The notes beneath the pieces were generated by a model, which made no database searches, was not told the origin of the DNA, and worked only from the letters and a program-made list of their open reading frames with translations. This document shows, one piece after another, positions 16,512-24,112 of a stretch of 27,935 nt of DNA. The stretch is from CAZEVY01 sp964515555 (GTDB lineage Bacteria > Acidobacteriota > Terriglobia > Bryobacterales > Bryobacteraceae), in the NCBI GenBank assembly GCA_964515555.1, contig CAZEVY010000070.1:1-27935 (forward strand), given 5' to 3'. Made by a program: the position numbers and the translations under genes. Numbering within the stretch: position 1 is the first letter of the stretch; the number at the start of each line of letters is the position of its first letter.

Positions 16512-16517
16512 TACCCT
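16512..16517 (+). promoter_or_regulatory. -10-like box of the MDR oxidoreductase gene
   Basis: TACCCT lies seven bases before the ATG at 16525. It fits the TANNNT pattern seen at other starts in this window. The match to the sigma-70 consensus is weak and no -35 box is clear. The short gap also contains GATGAG but no good Shine-Dalgarno sequence. Confidence 0.35.
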
Positions 16518-16524
16518 CGATGAG

Positions 16525-17553
16525 ATGAAAGTCGCATGGATTCGCGAGCATGGCGGTCCCGAGGCGCTCCAGGTCGGAGAAGCACCGGAGCCGGCCATCA
16601 AGGCGAATGAAATCCTCCTCCGAGTCCGCGCGTCCGCGCTGAATCATCTCGACCTGTGGATTCGCGGCGGACTGCCGGGCCTCAAGATCCCCATGCCACA
16701 TGTACTCGGAAGCGACATCGCCGGCGAAGTCGTCCGCACCGGCGAGTTGTGCGAGCGGATCAAGCCCGGTCAACGCGTGCTCCTCGCCCCTGGCCTGAGC
16801 TGCCGCCAGTGCGCCGCCTGCGCCAGCGGGCGCGACAACGAGTGCCGGCGTTACACGCTGTTCGGGACGTCGATCGACGGCGGCAATCGCGAGCTGATGG
16901 CGGCGCCGGAATACGCCGCGATCCCGATTCCCGACGATCTCGGGTTCGAGGAGGCCGCCGCCGCTCCGCTGGTGTTCCTGACCGCCTGGCACATGCTGTT
17001 CACCAAGGCGCGCCTTCAGCCGGGCGAGGATGTGCTGGTGCTGGCGGCGTCCAGCGGAGTCGGCATGGCGGCCGTGCAACTCGCCAAGCTGTTCCACTGC
17101 CGGGTGATCGCAACGGCGGGCGGGGAGGCCAAGCGCGCGAAGGCCCTACAGCTCGGGGCCGACGAGACGATCGACCATTACGCGCAGGACATATCGGCCG
17201 AGGTGCGTCGGCTGACCGCCAAGCGCGGCGTCGACGTGGTGGTGGAGCATGTCGGCGCGGCGACGTGGCCGAAGAGCTGCGAGAGCCTGGCGCCCTCGGG
17301 CCGCCTGGTCACGTGCGGAGCGACCACGGGCTTCGACGTCAAGGTCGACCTGCGGTTCCTGTTCAGCAAGCGGCAGGCGCTGCTCGGTTCCTACATGGGG
17401 ACGCTCGGCGAGCTGCACCAGGTCTTGCAGTTCGTGTTCCGCAAGAAGGTGACGCCGGTGATCGACCGCGTGTATCCGCTCGAGGAAATCGCCGAAGCGC
17501 ACCGCCGGGTGGAGAACAAGGAGCAGTTCGGCAAGGTGGTCGTGACGCCGTAA
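16525..17553 (+). CDS. Zinc-binding MDR-family alcohol dehydrogenase/quinone oxidoreductase
   Basis: This 342-residue cytosolic medium-chain dehydrogenase/reductase has a GroES-like N-terminal domain (ASALNHLDLWIRGG, LGSDIAGEVV). A structural-zinc lobe is formed by C93, C96, C99 and C107 (SCRQCAACASGRDNEC). The Rossmann domain carries VLVLAASSGVGMAAVQLAK (about 158-176) and ends with the family tail EEIAEAHRRVENKEQFGKVV. The catalytic zinc cysteine near residue 38 of true alcohol dehydrogenases is replaced by Asn (LNHLD), as in quinone oxidoreductase-like and zeta-crystallin-like members, so only the structural zinc is expected. NADPH-dependent reduction of an unsaturated carbonyl or quinone is likely; the substrate is unknown. 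It is a single gene upstream of the beta-propeller gene (31-base gap). Confidence 0.88.
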   Translation: MKVAWIREHGGPEALQVGEAPEPAIKANEILLRVRASALNHLDLWIRGGLPGLKIPMPHVLGSDIAGEVVRTGELCERIKPGQRVLLAPGLSCRQCAACASGRDNECRRYTLFGTSIDGGNRELMAAPEYAAIPIPDDLGFEEAAAAPLVFLTAWHMLFTKARLQPGEDVLVLAASSGVGMAAVQLAKLFHCRVIATAGGEAKRAKALQLGADETIDHYAQDISAEVRRLTAKRGVDVVVEHVGAATWPKSCESLAPSGRLVTCGATTGFDVKVDLRFLFSKRQALLGSYMGTLGELHQVLQFVFRKKVTPVIDRVYPLEEIAEAHRRVENKEQFGKVVVTP

Positions 17554-17570
17554 GGCGGCGGGCCCGATGC

Positions 17571-17576
17571 TACCAT
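17571..17576 (+). promoter_or_regulatory. -10-like box of the beta-propeller gene
   Basis: TACCAT lies eight bases before the ATG at 17585, in the 31-base gap after the MDR gene. It may allow separate transcription, although read-through from the MDR gene is equally possible. Confidence 0.35.
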
Positions 17577-17584
17577 GAGATCGA

Positions 17585-18706
17585 ATGGCGCCCCCGCGGC
17601 CTCCCGCCAGCAGCCTGTCGCGCAGGTCGCTGCTCGCCGTGGCCGCATCCGCCGCGGCGCGCGGTCAGCAGCGGACCTACCCGACCGAGCAGCGCCGCTT
17701 TCTGGACGGGGCCACTGAATTCGAGGTCACTCGACTGACCGATCCGGCGCACGCCAGCGTGCTCCCGGCGTATTACTCGCGGGCGGTCGCGCGGCGGGGC
17801 AACGCGATGCTCTATGCCGGCGATCGCGGCGGGTCGTGGCAGGCCTACCTGATGGATCTGAAGTCGGGAGTCAGCCGGCTGCTGTCGGAAGCAAAGTCGC
17901 TCGACCCGGCCACACTGACGCTCAGTCCCGATGACCGCAACGCGTACTACCTGGACGGCCCCGCGCTCTGGCAGATCCACATCGGCTCACAGCGCGCGCG
18001 CGAAGTGTATCGCGTGCCGGACCCCTACGCGCCGGGGCCCGGCTTCAGCCTGCTCGAGACGGGACTGTACGCGCTGTTGTCCGAGACGGCCGGCGGCGCG
18101 TGGCAGCTTCGCCAGGTGAACCTGGTAAAGGGAACGGCGGTAACGGTTCTGAAGTCGGACTCGCGCATCGAGCATCCGCTGGCGAGGCCGCGCCGCGCGA
18201 GCGCGCTCTACCGCGGCGACGACAACTCGCTCTGGCTGGTGCATCTGGACGGGCAGTCCAATCGCAAGCTCGCGCCCGCCGCCGGGGTCACGGGACCGGC
18301 ACGCTGGTCGCCCGACGGCCGCACGATCCTCTATCTGAACTTCCCCGACGACCGGACGAAGCTGAAGAATCTGCGCGAGCTGAACCCGGACACGGGTGAG
18401 GATCGCATGATCGCGCCCACGACGCAGTTCGTCAACTTCGGCGTCAATGGCGACGCCTCGGTGTTCGTCGGCGCCAGCGGCAGCCAGGCCTCGCCGCACG
18501 TGCTGCTGCTGCTGCGCGCCACCCGGCGCGAGATGACGCTGTGCGAGCATCGTTCGCCGGAACCGGCCGCGGTGGCGCCGGTGTTCTCGCCCGACAGCCA
18601 GCGCATCTACTTCGCCAGCGCGCGCGCGGGCAAGCCCGCCATCTACTCGATGACGATCGAGCGGCTGGTGGAGAAGACCGAGTCGGAGCCGACGGAGTGG
18701 AAGTAG
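17585..18706 (+). CDS. Tat-exported beta-propeller protein (oligogalacturonate lyase-like/TolB-like)
   Basis: The 373-residue protein begins with a twin-arginine-type signal (SLSRRSLLAVAASAAARG), pointing to folded export to the periplasm. The rest is a beta-propeller: repeated strands with SPDDRNAYYLDG, ARWSPDGRTILYLN and PVFSPDSQRIYFASARAGKP are the TolB/PD40 pattern. The opening VTRLTDPAHASVLPAYYSR and YAGDRGGSWQAYLMDLKSG resembles oligogalacturonate lyases (polysaccharide lyase family 22). Their metal-binding histidines are not obvious in this copy, so lyase activity is uncertain. It ends 19 bases before the convergent HD-GYP gene. Confidence 0.7.
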   Translation: MAPPRPPASSLSRRSLLAVAASAAARGQQRTYPTEQRRFLDGATEFEVTRLTDPAHASVLPAYYSRAVARRGNAMLYAGDRGGSWQAYLMDLKSGVSRLLSEAKSLDPATLTLSPDDRNAYYLDGPALWQIHIGSQRAREVYRVPDPYAPGPGFSLLETGLYALLSETAGGAWQLRQVNLVKGTAVTVLKSDSRIEHPLARPRRASALYRGDDNSLWLVHLDGQSNRKLAPAAGVTGPARWSPDGRTILYLNFPDDRTKLKNLRELNPDTGEDRMIAPTTQFVNFGVNGDASVFVGASGSQASPHVLLLLRATRREMTLCEHRSPEPAAVAPVFSPDSQRIYFASARAGKPAIYSMTIERLVEKTESEPTEWK

Positions 18707-18725
18707 GCGCCCGGTTGGCGCGGCC

Positions 18726-21152
18726 TCACTGGACCGAGGTACCCGAGGTGTCGAAGTCGTAGCCGCGCGGGCCCACGCTGCTGAGCATCTTGCGCTGCTG
18801 CTTGCCGTGGTACATGCGTTGGTCGGCGATCGCCAGCAGTTGCTCGGCATCGCCGCTGTCCTCGGGATAGCGCGCCTGGCCGACGCTGAGCGAGACGTGC
18901 GAGCCCGGCACCGCCTCCCGGCTGGCGTCCTCAGAGACGCGGCATAGCTGCGACGTCTTCAGCGCGGCGTCGTCTTCCTTCATTCCCGGCATGAGGACGA
19001 CAAACTCGTCGCCGCCCATGCGCGCCACGTAGTCGTACTCGCGCACCGAAACGCGCAGAGCCTGGCCCACGGCGCGCAGCACGTTGTTGCCTTCCAGGTG
19101 ACCGAAGCGGTCGTTGACCTGCTTGAAGCCGTCCAGGTCGCAGACCAGGATGGTGAGCGTCCCGCCGAGGCGGCGGCAGCGCGCCAGCTCGCCGTCGAGC
19201 TGTAGCTGGAGGGCGCGGGCGTTGGGCAGGCCCGTCAGGAAGTCGGTGGAGGCCGACGCGGCAGCCTGCTCGTACTTGAGGGCGTTCTCGATCACCGAGC
19301 CGAGCTTTGCGCTGACGGCCTGGAGGATGCGCAGGTCGTCGCGGTTGAATGCGTCGCGCTCGGTGCGGCACAGCAGCAGCACACCGGCGAGCTCCTGGAT
19401 GCCGGGCAGCGGCACCGCCAGGGCCGAGCTGAGATTCGGCAGCCGGCCGGCCTCCTTGCCGCCACCGAGTTCGAGCGTCACGTCGCCGTTGAGAATGGGC
19501 TTGCGGTTCTGGGCGACCCAACCCGACAGGCCGTGTCCAAAGGGAATCTGGCGCGCGAGGAACAGCGACATCGCCTGGCCGGAGGCATAGCGGGCGTGCA
19601 GCCGGTCCTCGACGGCGACGTAGATCACCAGGCAGTCGAAGGCGACGATGCGTTTCAGGCGGCCGGCGAGCATCGAAAGCGTCTCGTCGAGGTGCAGGGA
19701 GTTGCCCAGCTCCTGGGTGAGCGAGAGCAGGTCCTGGGCCTCGCGGCGCGCGGCCGCGATCGAGCTGAGGAAGTCGCCTTCGGCAGGCCCCGCGGCGGTG
19801 GAGGGCGCCAGGGCGCGCGATCCGCCTGGGGCAATCAGCTCGGCCGGGACGCCCTCGGCGGAGCGCGCCGAGGCCTCCAGCTTCACCTCGAGATCCTTGT
19901 AGCGGCGTCCCAGGATTTGCACGATACGCGGATCGAAGCTCACGCCGGCCTCGGCCGAGATGCGGTCGATGGCCTCGCCGATGCTGAGCGCCTTGCGATA
20001 GGGGCGGTCGGAGATGAGCGCATCCAGGCAGTCGACCACCGAGAGGATACGCGCGCCCAAGGGAATGGAATCGCCCTTGATGCCCGCGGGATATCCGCCG
20101 CCGTTCCATTTTTCGTGATGAAACCGAACCATGGGCGCGACCGCGTATGGGAAGTTCACGCGCTCCAGGATTTCGGCGCCGACCACCGGGTGGATCTTGA
20201 TTTTCTCGAACTCCTCGCGCGTGAGGCGGCCGGGCTTGGAGAGGATGTGCTCGGGAACGGCCAGCTTGCCGATATCGTGCAGCAGCGCGGCGGCCTGCAA
20301 GGCGTCCAGTTCCTCGGGCGTCATGCCGAGCTCCTTACCGATCTCGACCGAGAAGAACTGCAAGCGCGGCAAGTGCATGGGACCGGTCTGGTCCTTGGCT
20401 TCGATCGCCAGCGCCAGAGCTTCGATGGTGCGCAGGTGCAGCGCCGCCATTCGCTCCAGGTGGGCGCGCTGACTGGAAAGCCGGCCCAGGTAAAAGTGGA
20501 ATCCCGAGTAGGCGACGAAGACGATCGGCAGCAACAGCAGCGACGCCTCCCAACCGAACGACCGGTTGATCCACTGCATCAGCCCGGCGAAGGCGGCCCC
20601 CGCGAGATAGTACGGGAACGCCCAGAAGTTGCATTCCTGCCAGGCGCTCGCAAGCCGCCTGCCCTGTCCGAGTGTCATCACTGCCGCCACCGGAAAGGTG
20701 TTTAGCGCGTAGAGCACGGTCGCCGCCAGCGCGAGAGTCAGCAGTGCGTTGAGGTTCTGGCTCTTGGCCCAGGCCGAGTGATAAACCGAACTGCAAATCG
20801 AGACCGCGACGGCGGCATTGGAGACATGGAACAACACCGGAATCCGCACCCGGCTCTCGCGGCCGTGCAACGCGCTGTGGACCCAGGTGCTCGCCGCCGC
20901 CACGACCAGCGTCTCCTGGACGGTCATCTCGGCGACTCCGATCAGCACGAAGATGAAGGTGCCGGAGATGGAGCTGGTCGCCTGCGGGACGTTGACTTTG
21001 AGGCCGGCGGTGAGCAGCGCCAGCAGCAGGTATACGTAGAACCGGGACGGATTCTGCGACTCCCAGCCCGACAGTCCGGTGATCAACACCGACAGGCCGA
21101 GAGCGATCATCACTCCCGTAAAAGCCTTAGTTCTGGTGTTTCCGCTTTCCAA
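18726..21152 (-). CDS. Membrane HD-GYP, GAF, GGDEF protein (cyclic-di-GMP turnover)
   Basis: The N terminus has about six to eight membrane helices (residues ~8-225). An HD-GYP phosphodiesterase domain follows with HDIGK (about 291) and HHEKWNGGGYPAG. Next is a GAF domain (about 440-600; LHLDETLSMLAGRLKRIVAF, GHGLSGWVAQNRKPIL). Last is a diguanylate cyclase domain with TDFLTGLPNARAL, LDGFKQVNDRFGH and an intact GGDEF (about 711), preceded five residues earlier by RxxD (REYD), the product-inhibition site. Both synthesis and breakdown sites look intact. The start is uncertain. I prefer the TTG at 21152 (GAGG six bases before), since the codons upstream have few G/C third positions and hold a promoter. 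The ATG at 21239 would give 837 residues. Confidence 0.85.
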   Translation of the reverse strand: MESGNTRTKAFTGVMIALGLSVLITGLSGWESQNPSRFYVYLLLALLTAGLKVNVPQATSSISGTFIFVLIGVAEMTVQETLVVAAASTWVHSALHGRESRVRIPVLFHVSNAAVAVSICSSVYHSAWAKSQNLNALLTLALAATVLYALNTFPVAAVMTLGQGRRLASAWQECNFWAFPYYLAGAAFAGLMQWINRSFGWEASLLLLPIVFVAYSGFHFYLGRLSSQRAHLERMAALHLRTIEALALAIEAKDQTGPMHLPRLQFFSVEIGKELGMTPEELDALQAAALLHDIGKLAVPEHILSKPGRLTREEFEKIKIHPVVGAEILERVNFPYAVAPMVRFHHEKWNGGGYPAGIKGDSIPLGARILSVVDCLDALISDRPYRKALSIGEAIDRISAEAGVSFDPRIVQILGRRYKDLEVKLEASARSAEGVPAELIAPGGSRALAPSTAAGPAEGDFLSSIAAARREAQDLLSLTQELGNSLHLDETLSMLAGRLKRIVAFDCLVIYVAVEDRLHARYASGQAMSLFLARQIPFGHGLSGWVAQNRKPILNGDVTLELGGGKEAGRLPNLSSALAVPLPGIQELAGVLLLCRTERDAFNRDDLRILQAVSAKLGSVIENALKYEQAAASASTDFLTGLPNARALQLQLDGELARCRRLGGTLTILVCDLDGFKQVNDRFGHLEGNNVLRAVGQALRVSVREYDYVARMGGDEFVVLMPGMKEDDAALKTSQLCRVSEDASREAVPGSHVSLSVGQARYPEDSGDAEQLLAIADQRMYHGKQQRKMLSSVGPRGYDFDTSGTSVQ

Positions 21153-21194
21153 AATAGACCTCGACCGTTGGCCTCGGCCGATTTGCTTATCCTG

Positions 21195-21223
21195 ATTGTC
21201 CTCGGCAGAATCGCGGAGGCCAA
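21195..21223 (-). promoter_or_regulatory. Candidate promoter of the HD-GYP/GGDEF gene
   Basis: On the minus strand TTGGCC (21223-21218) and GACAAT (21200-21195) are 17 bases apart, each matching the consensus at four of six positions. It lies in the AT-richest stretch of the neighbourhood. If used, the protein must start downstream, which supports the TTG at 21152. Confidence 0.4.
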
Positions 21224-21401
21224 TAGCGGAAAGATGCATATCGGGTGGGCGAAAACCCCGAGCAGGCGGCCGGGGAATCCCCGAGTTGGAGGCGGCGTTC
21301 GCCTGAGGAGGCCCCAGGCGATCGGGGCGCGAGGTGTGACCCGTTGAGCGCGGCGCGTTGGCTTGAACCGCCGCGACCCGCTGTGACACCATGGATTCAC
21401 C

Positions 21402-22574
21402 ATGGCGACCTACTCGACCGCCGCGCCGATGGCTATCGGCGCCGAACGCTCGGCCGCCATTCCGTGGTACGTGTGGTGCTCGACGCTGGCGGTGACGTCG
21501 GCGATGGCGGGCGTCCACTGGGACATCTCCTGGCATCGCTCGATCGGCCGCGATACCTTCTGGACGCCGGCGCACATCGCCATCTACTTATGCGGCGTGC
21601 TGGCGGGAATCTCCTGCGGCTACCTGATCCTGGCGACCACCTTCGGCCGCATCCCGGCGCTGCGCGACGCCTCGGTGCGCATGTGGGGATTCCGCGGACC
21701 GCTGGGCGCCTTCATCGCGGCCTGGGGCGGGGTCGCCATGCTCACATCGGCGCCTTTCGACGACTGGTGGCACGGCGCTTACGGCCTGGACGTGAAGATC
21801 CTCAGCCCGCCGCACTCGGTGCTGGCGGTGGGGATTCTCATGGTCGGCGTCGGGTCGCTGCTGCTGGTGCTGGGGGCGATGAATCGCGCGGAGGGCGACG
21901 TACGGCGGCGCCTGTATTGGGTCTACGTCTATCTCGCCGCGATGATCGTGATCAACGCCGCGGTTGTGATTCTGGAGTACGCCTCGCGGGTGATCATGCA
22001 CTCGTCGATGTTCTACCGCGTGCACATGATCGCCATTCCGCTGATCCTCATCGGCGTGGCGCGGGGCGCGTCGGGACGCTGGGGCGCCACGCACGTCGCG
22101 GCCATCTACATGGTCTTCTGGGCGGCCATTAACTGGATACTGCCCTTGTTCCCCGCGGAGCCGAAGCTCGGACCCGTGTACACGCGCGTGACCCACTTCG
22201 TGCCGTCGTATTTCCCGCTATTGCTGGTGGTCCCGGCGGCGGTGCTCGATTGCATGTGGTCTCACCGGCCAAGCTGTCCGTCCTGGAAGACCGGCATTGC
22301 CTCCGGCGTCGCATTCTTCGCGTCGTTCGTCGCCGTACAGTGGCCTTTTGCGAACTTCCTGATGTCGCCCTGGGCGCGCAACTGGTTCTTCTACACCGGC
22401 GCGAGCGACTATGGCGACCGTCCGACCAGTTACGAATCGCGCAACGTTTTCTTCGACTGGGACCGCTCCTCCGGCGACTTCTGGACCGGCATGGCGATCG
22501 CGCTGGCGACGGCGGTGGCGACCTCGTGCCTCGGCATCCTCTGGGGCGGCTGGCTGCGCCGGGTCCGGCGATGA
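21402..22574 (+). CDS. Fused PmoC-PmoA-like copper membrane monooxygenase subunit (candidate)
   Basis: This 390-residue protein has about ten membrane helices. After helix 1 comes D41-x3-H45-x12-H58 in DISWHRSIGRDTFWTPAH. From memory AmoC reads DASWHQVIIRDTSFTPSH, and these three residues are the CuC ligands of PmoC. After helix 3 comes D120-x3-H124-x13-H138 (FDDWWHGAYGLDVKILSPPH). Its spacing equals the CuD ligands (Asn, His, His), with Asn changed to Asp. The C-terminal half follows PmoA/AmoA in order: GAT (228-230), HFVPSYFP, P278-AAVLD, TGIASGVAFF, QWP (313-315), FYTGASDYGDR (330-340; compare VRTGTPEYVR) and a last helix. PmoC plus PmoA normally total about 500 residues, so this is compact. 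It overlaps the next gene by ATGA. Homology is my reading by eye; substrate unknown. Confidence 0.65.
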   Translation: MATYSTAAPMAIGAERSAAIPWYVWCSTLAVTSAMAGVHWDISWHRSIGRDTFWTPAHIAIYLCGVLAGISCGYLILATTFGRIPALRDASVRMWGFRGPLGAFIAAWGGVAMLTSAPFDDWWHGAYGLDVKILSPPHSVLAVGILMVGVGSLLLVLGAMNRAEGDVRRRLYWVYVYLAAMIVINAAVVILEYASRVIMHSSMFYRVHMIAIPLILIGVARGASGRWGATHVAAIYMVFWAAINWILPLFPAEPKLGPVYTRVTHFVPSYFPLLLVVPAAVLDCMWSHRPSCPSWKTGIASGVAFFASFVAVQWPFANFLMSPWARNWFFYTGASDYGDRPTSYESRNVFFDWDRSSGDFWTGMAIALATAVATSCLGILWGGWLRRVRR

Positions 22575-23992
22575 AGCGCGCGGTGCTGTATCTGCTCTGC
22601 GCCGCCGCGCTGACGGCCCACGTCGGCAGCCCGGACGTTTTCTTCGAGGGCGCCGCCGGGCCGTATCCGCTGTTCGTGACGATCCGGCCGCCGGCGGTGA
22701 TCCCGGGAGTCGCGGAAATCGAAATCCGGTCGTCGGCGACCGATATCCACGAGGTCCACATCACGCCGCTGCCGCTCACCGGCGAAGGCGCGAAGTTCGC
22801 GCCCACACCCGACCTGGCCGCGCGCTCCAAGGACGACCCTCAGTTTTACACCGGATCGCTGTGGATGATGCAGTCGGGCTCGTGGCAGGTGCGGGTCGCG
22901 GTTACGGGAGAACGCGGACGCGGGCAACTGGCGGTGCCGGTGCCGGCGGTGGCGCTGCGAACCTCCGGCATGCAGACGACGCTCGGCGCTATGCTCTTCG
23001 GCCTGATGATGCTGCTTTCGTGGGGCGCGGTGAGCATCGTGGGCGCGGGAGTTCGCGAGGCGCGGCTCGAGCCAGGCGCCGAACCGCGACCCGAGGATCG
23101 AAGGCGCGCGCGGCGCGTGATGGCGGCCACCGCGCTGGTCGTCGCCGGACTCCTGTATCTCGGCAACGCCTGGTGGAAAGCCGAGGCCGGCGCCTACGAC
23201 CGCTACATTTACAAGCCTCTCGAAATGTCGGCGTCGCTCGAGGAGGGCAAGCGCCTCGTGCTGAAGCTGCGCGACCCCGGCTGGCTGCGCGGACGCAGCA
23301 TCGACGACTTCATCCCCGACCACACGCACCTCATGCACCTGTTCGCGATGCGAACGCCGGAGCTCGATCGCGTGTTTCACCTGCATCCGCGCATGACGGC
23401 CTCGGGAGTCTTTACGCACGAGCTGCCCGACATGCCCGCGGGCCGCTACCAGCTCTTCGCCGACGTGGTGCACAAGGGCGGCTTCCCGGAGACGATCGTC
23501 GCCGAGATCGACCTGCCCGATATCGCGGGCGGCCCGCTGGTGGGCGACGACTCGTCGGGCGCCGCGCCGCCGATCTCGTCGGCGGATTACGAGCGCGTGG
23601 TGGCGCCGCTGGCGGACGGGTCGCGCATGCTCTGGCAGCGGCCCAGCGAGGCGATCGCCGTGAAGCGCCCGCAGGCGTTCCGGTTTCAGATCGTCGATAA
23701 GGACGGGAAGCCGGCGACGGACATGGAGCTGTACATGGGGATGCCGGGGCACGCGGCTTTCGTGCGGTCGGACCGCAAGGTGTTCGCGCACGTGCACCCT
23801 TCGGGATCGGTGCCGATGGCGTCGCTGGCGCTGGTGTCCGAGGATCCACACGCGGGACACGGCGCCGCGGCGCTTCCGCCGGCGGTGGGGTTTCCTTACG
23901 GTTTCCCGGAGGCCGGGTCGTACCGGATCTTCGTGCAGGTACGGAAGTCGGGGAAGGTGCAGACGGGCGCCTTCGACGTGAAGGTGCGGTAG
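22571..23992 (+). CDS. PmoB-like periplasmic/membrane subunit, His/Met-rich (candidate)
   Basis: The 473-residue protein has a signal peptide whose likely cut (LTA before HVGSPDVFF) leaves H17 as the mature N terminus, as in PmoB. A beta domain follows (17-130) with DIHEVHI (H60, H63), then two helices (about 135-158 and 184-203) and a large periplasmic part. That order is the PmoB layout. The PmoB WHVHT ligand pair appears here as WQVRV (105-109), so the CuB site is probably lost. The C-terminal part is rich in possible copper ligands: DHTHLMHLF (250-258), HLHP (270-273), MGMPGH (389-394), HVHP (407-410) and HAGHG (427-431). It is translationally coupled (ATGA) to the PmoCA-like gene. An alternative is a CopC/YtkA-like copper carrier. 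Function is inferred. Confidence 0.55.
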   Translation: MKRAVLYLLCAAALTAHVGSPDVFFEGAAGPYPLFVTIRPPAVIPGVAEIEIRSSATDIHEVHITPLPLTGEGAKFAPTPDLAARSKDDPQFYTGSLWMMQSGSWQVRVAVTGERGRGQLAVPVPAVALRTSGMQTTLGAMLFGLMMLLSWGAVSIVGAGVREARLEPGAEPRPEDRRRARRVMAATALVVAGLLYLGNAWWKAEAGAYDRYIYKPLEMSASLEEGKRLVLKLRDPGWLRGRSIDDFIPDHTHLMHLFAMRTPELDRVFHLHPRMTASGVFTHELPDMPAGRYQLFADVVHKGGFPETIVAEIDLPDIAGGPLVGDDSSGAAPPISSADYERVVAPLADGSRMLWQRPSEAIAVKRPQAFRFQIVDKDGKPATDMELYMGMPGHAAFVRSDRKVFAHVHPSGSVPMASLALVSEDPHAGHGAAALPPAVGFPYGFPEAGSYRIFVQVRKSGKVQTGAFDVKVR

Positions 23993-24050
23993 TCGCCGCC
24001 CTCGCCGGCGTGATATTCCGCGCCGCACGGCACTAAGACAATAGACCCCT

Positions 24051-24071
24051 TGCGCCCGTCGCGACGGCGCA
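24051..24071. other. GC-rich dyad between the PmoB-like and kinase genes
   Basis: CCGTCGCGACGG (24056-24067) is a perfect 12-base palindrome. TGCG and CGCA extend it with one bulged C. It sits 59 bases after the PmoB-like stop and 42 before the kinase start. It has no following T run, so it is not a standard terminator; an operator or transcript-end hairpin is possible. Confidence 0.35.
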
Positions 24072-24090
24072 GAGCGCGCGGGCGTTCGCG

Positions 24091-24107
24091 TAGATTATAG
24101 AGAGGAG
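24091..24107 (+). promoter_or_regulatory. -10-like box and Shine-Dalgarno of the kinase gene
   Basis: TAGATT (24091-24096) is a -10-like box in an otherwise GC-rich gap. AGGAG (24103-24107) lies five bases before the GTG at 24113, which decides that start over the in-frame GTG at 24107 overlapping it. Confidence 0.5.
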
Positions 24108-24112
24108 TGCAG

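Noticed and set aside
21108..21110. ATG at 21110 as the HD-GYP protein start
   Set aside because: A GGGAG lies only two bases before it, too close for a ribosome site, and it would cut into the first membrane helix.
21240..21401. Cyclic-di-GMP or other riboswitch in the divergent gap
   Set aside because: The gap has small hairpins such as CGGGGAATCCCCG but none of the conserved core sequences of GEMM or cobalamin riboswitches that I know.
21402..22574. CopD/YcnJ-type copper import protein as the main call
   Set aside because: A CopC-like partner would fit, but the RDTxxTPxH context and both His/Asp spacings match AmoC/PmoC much better, and the second half follows AmoA.
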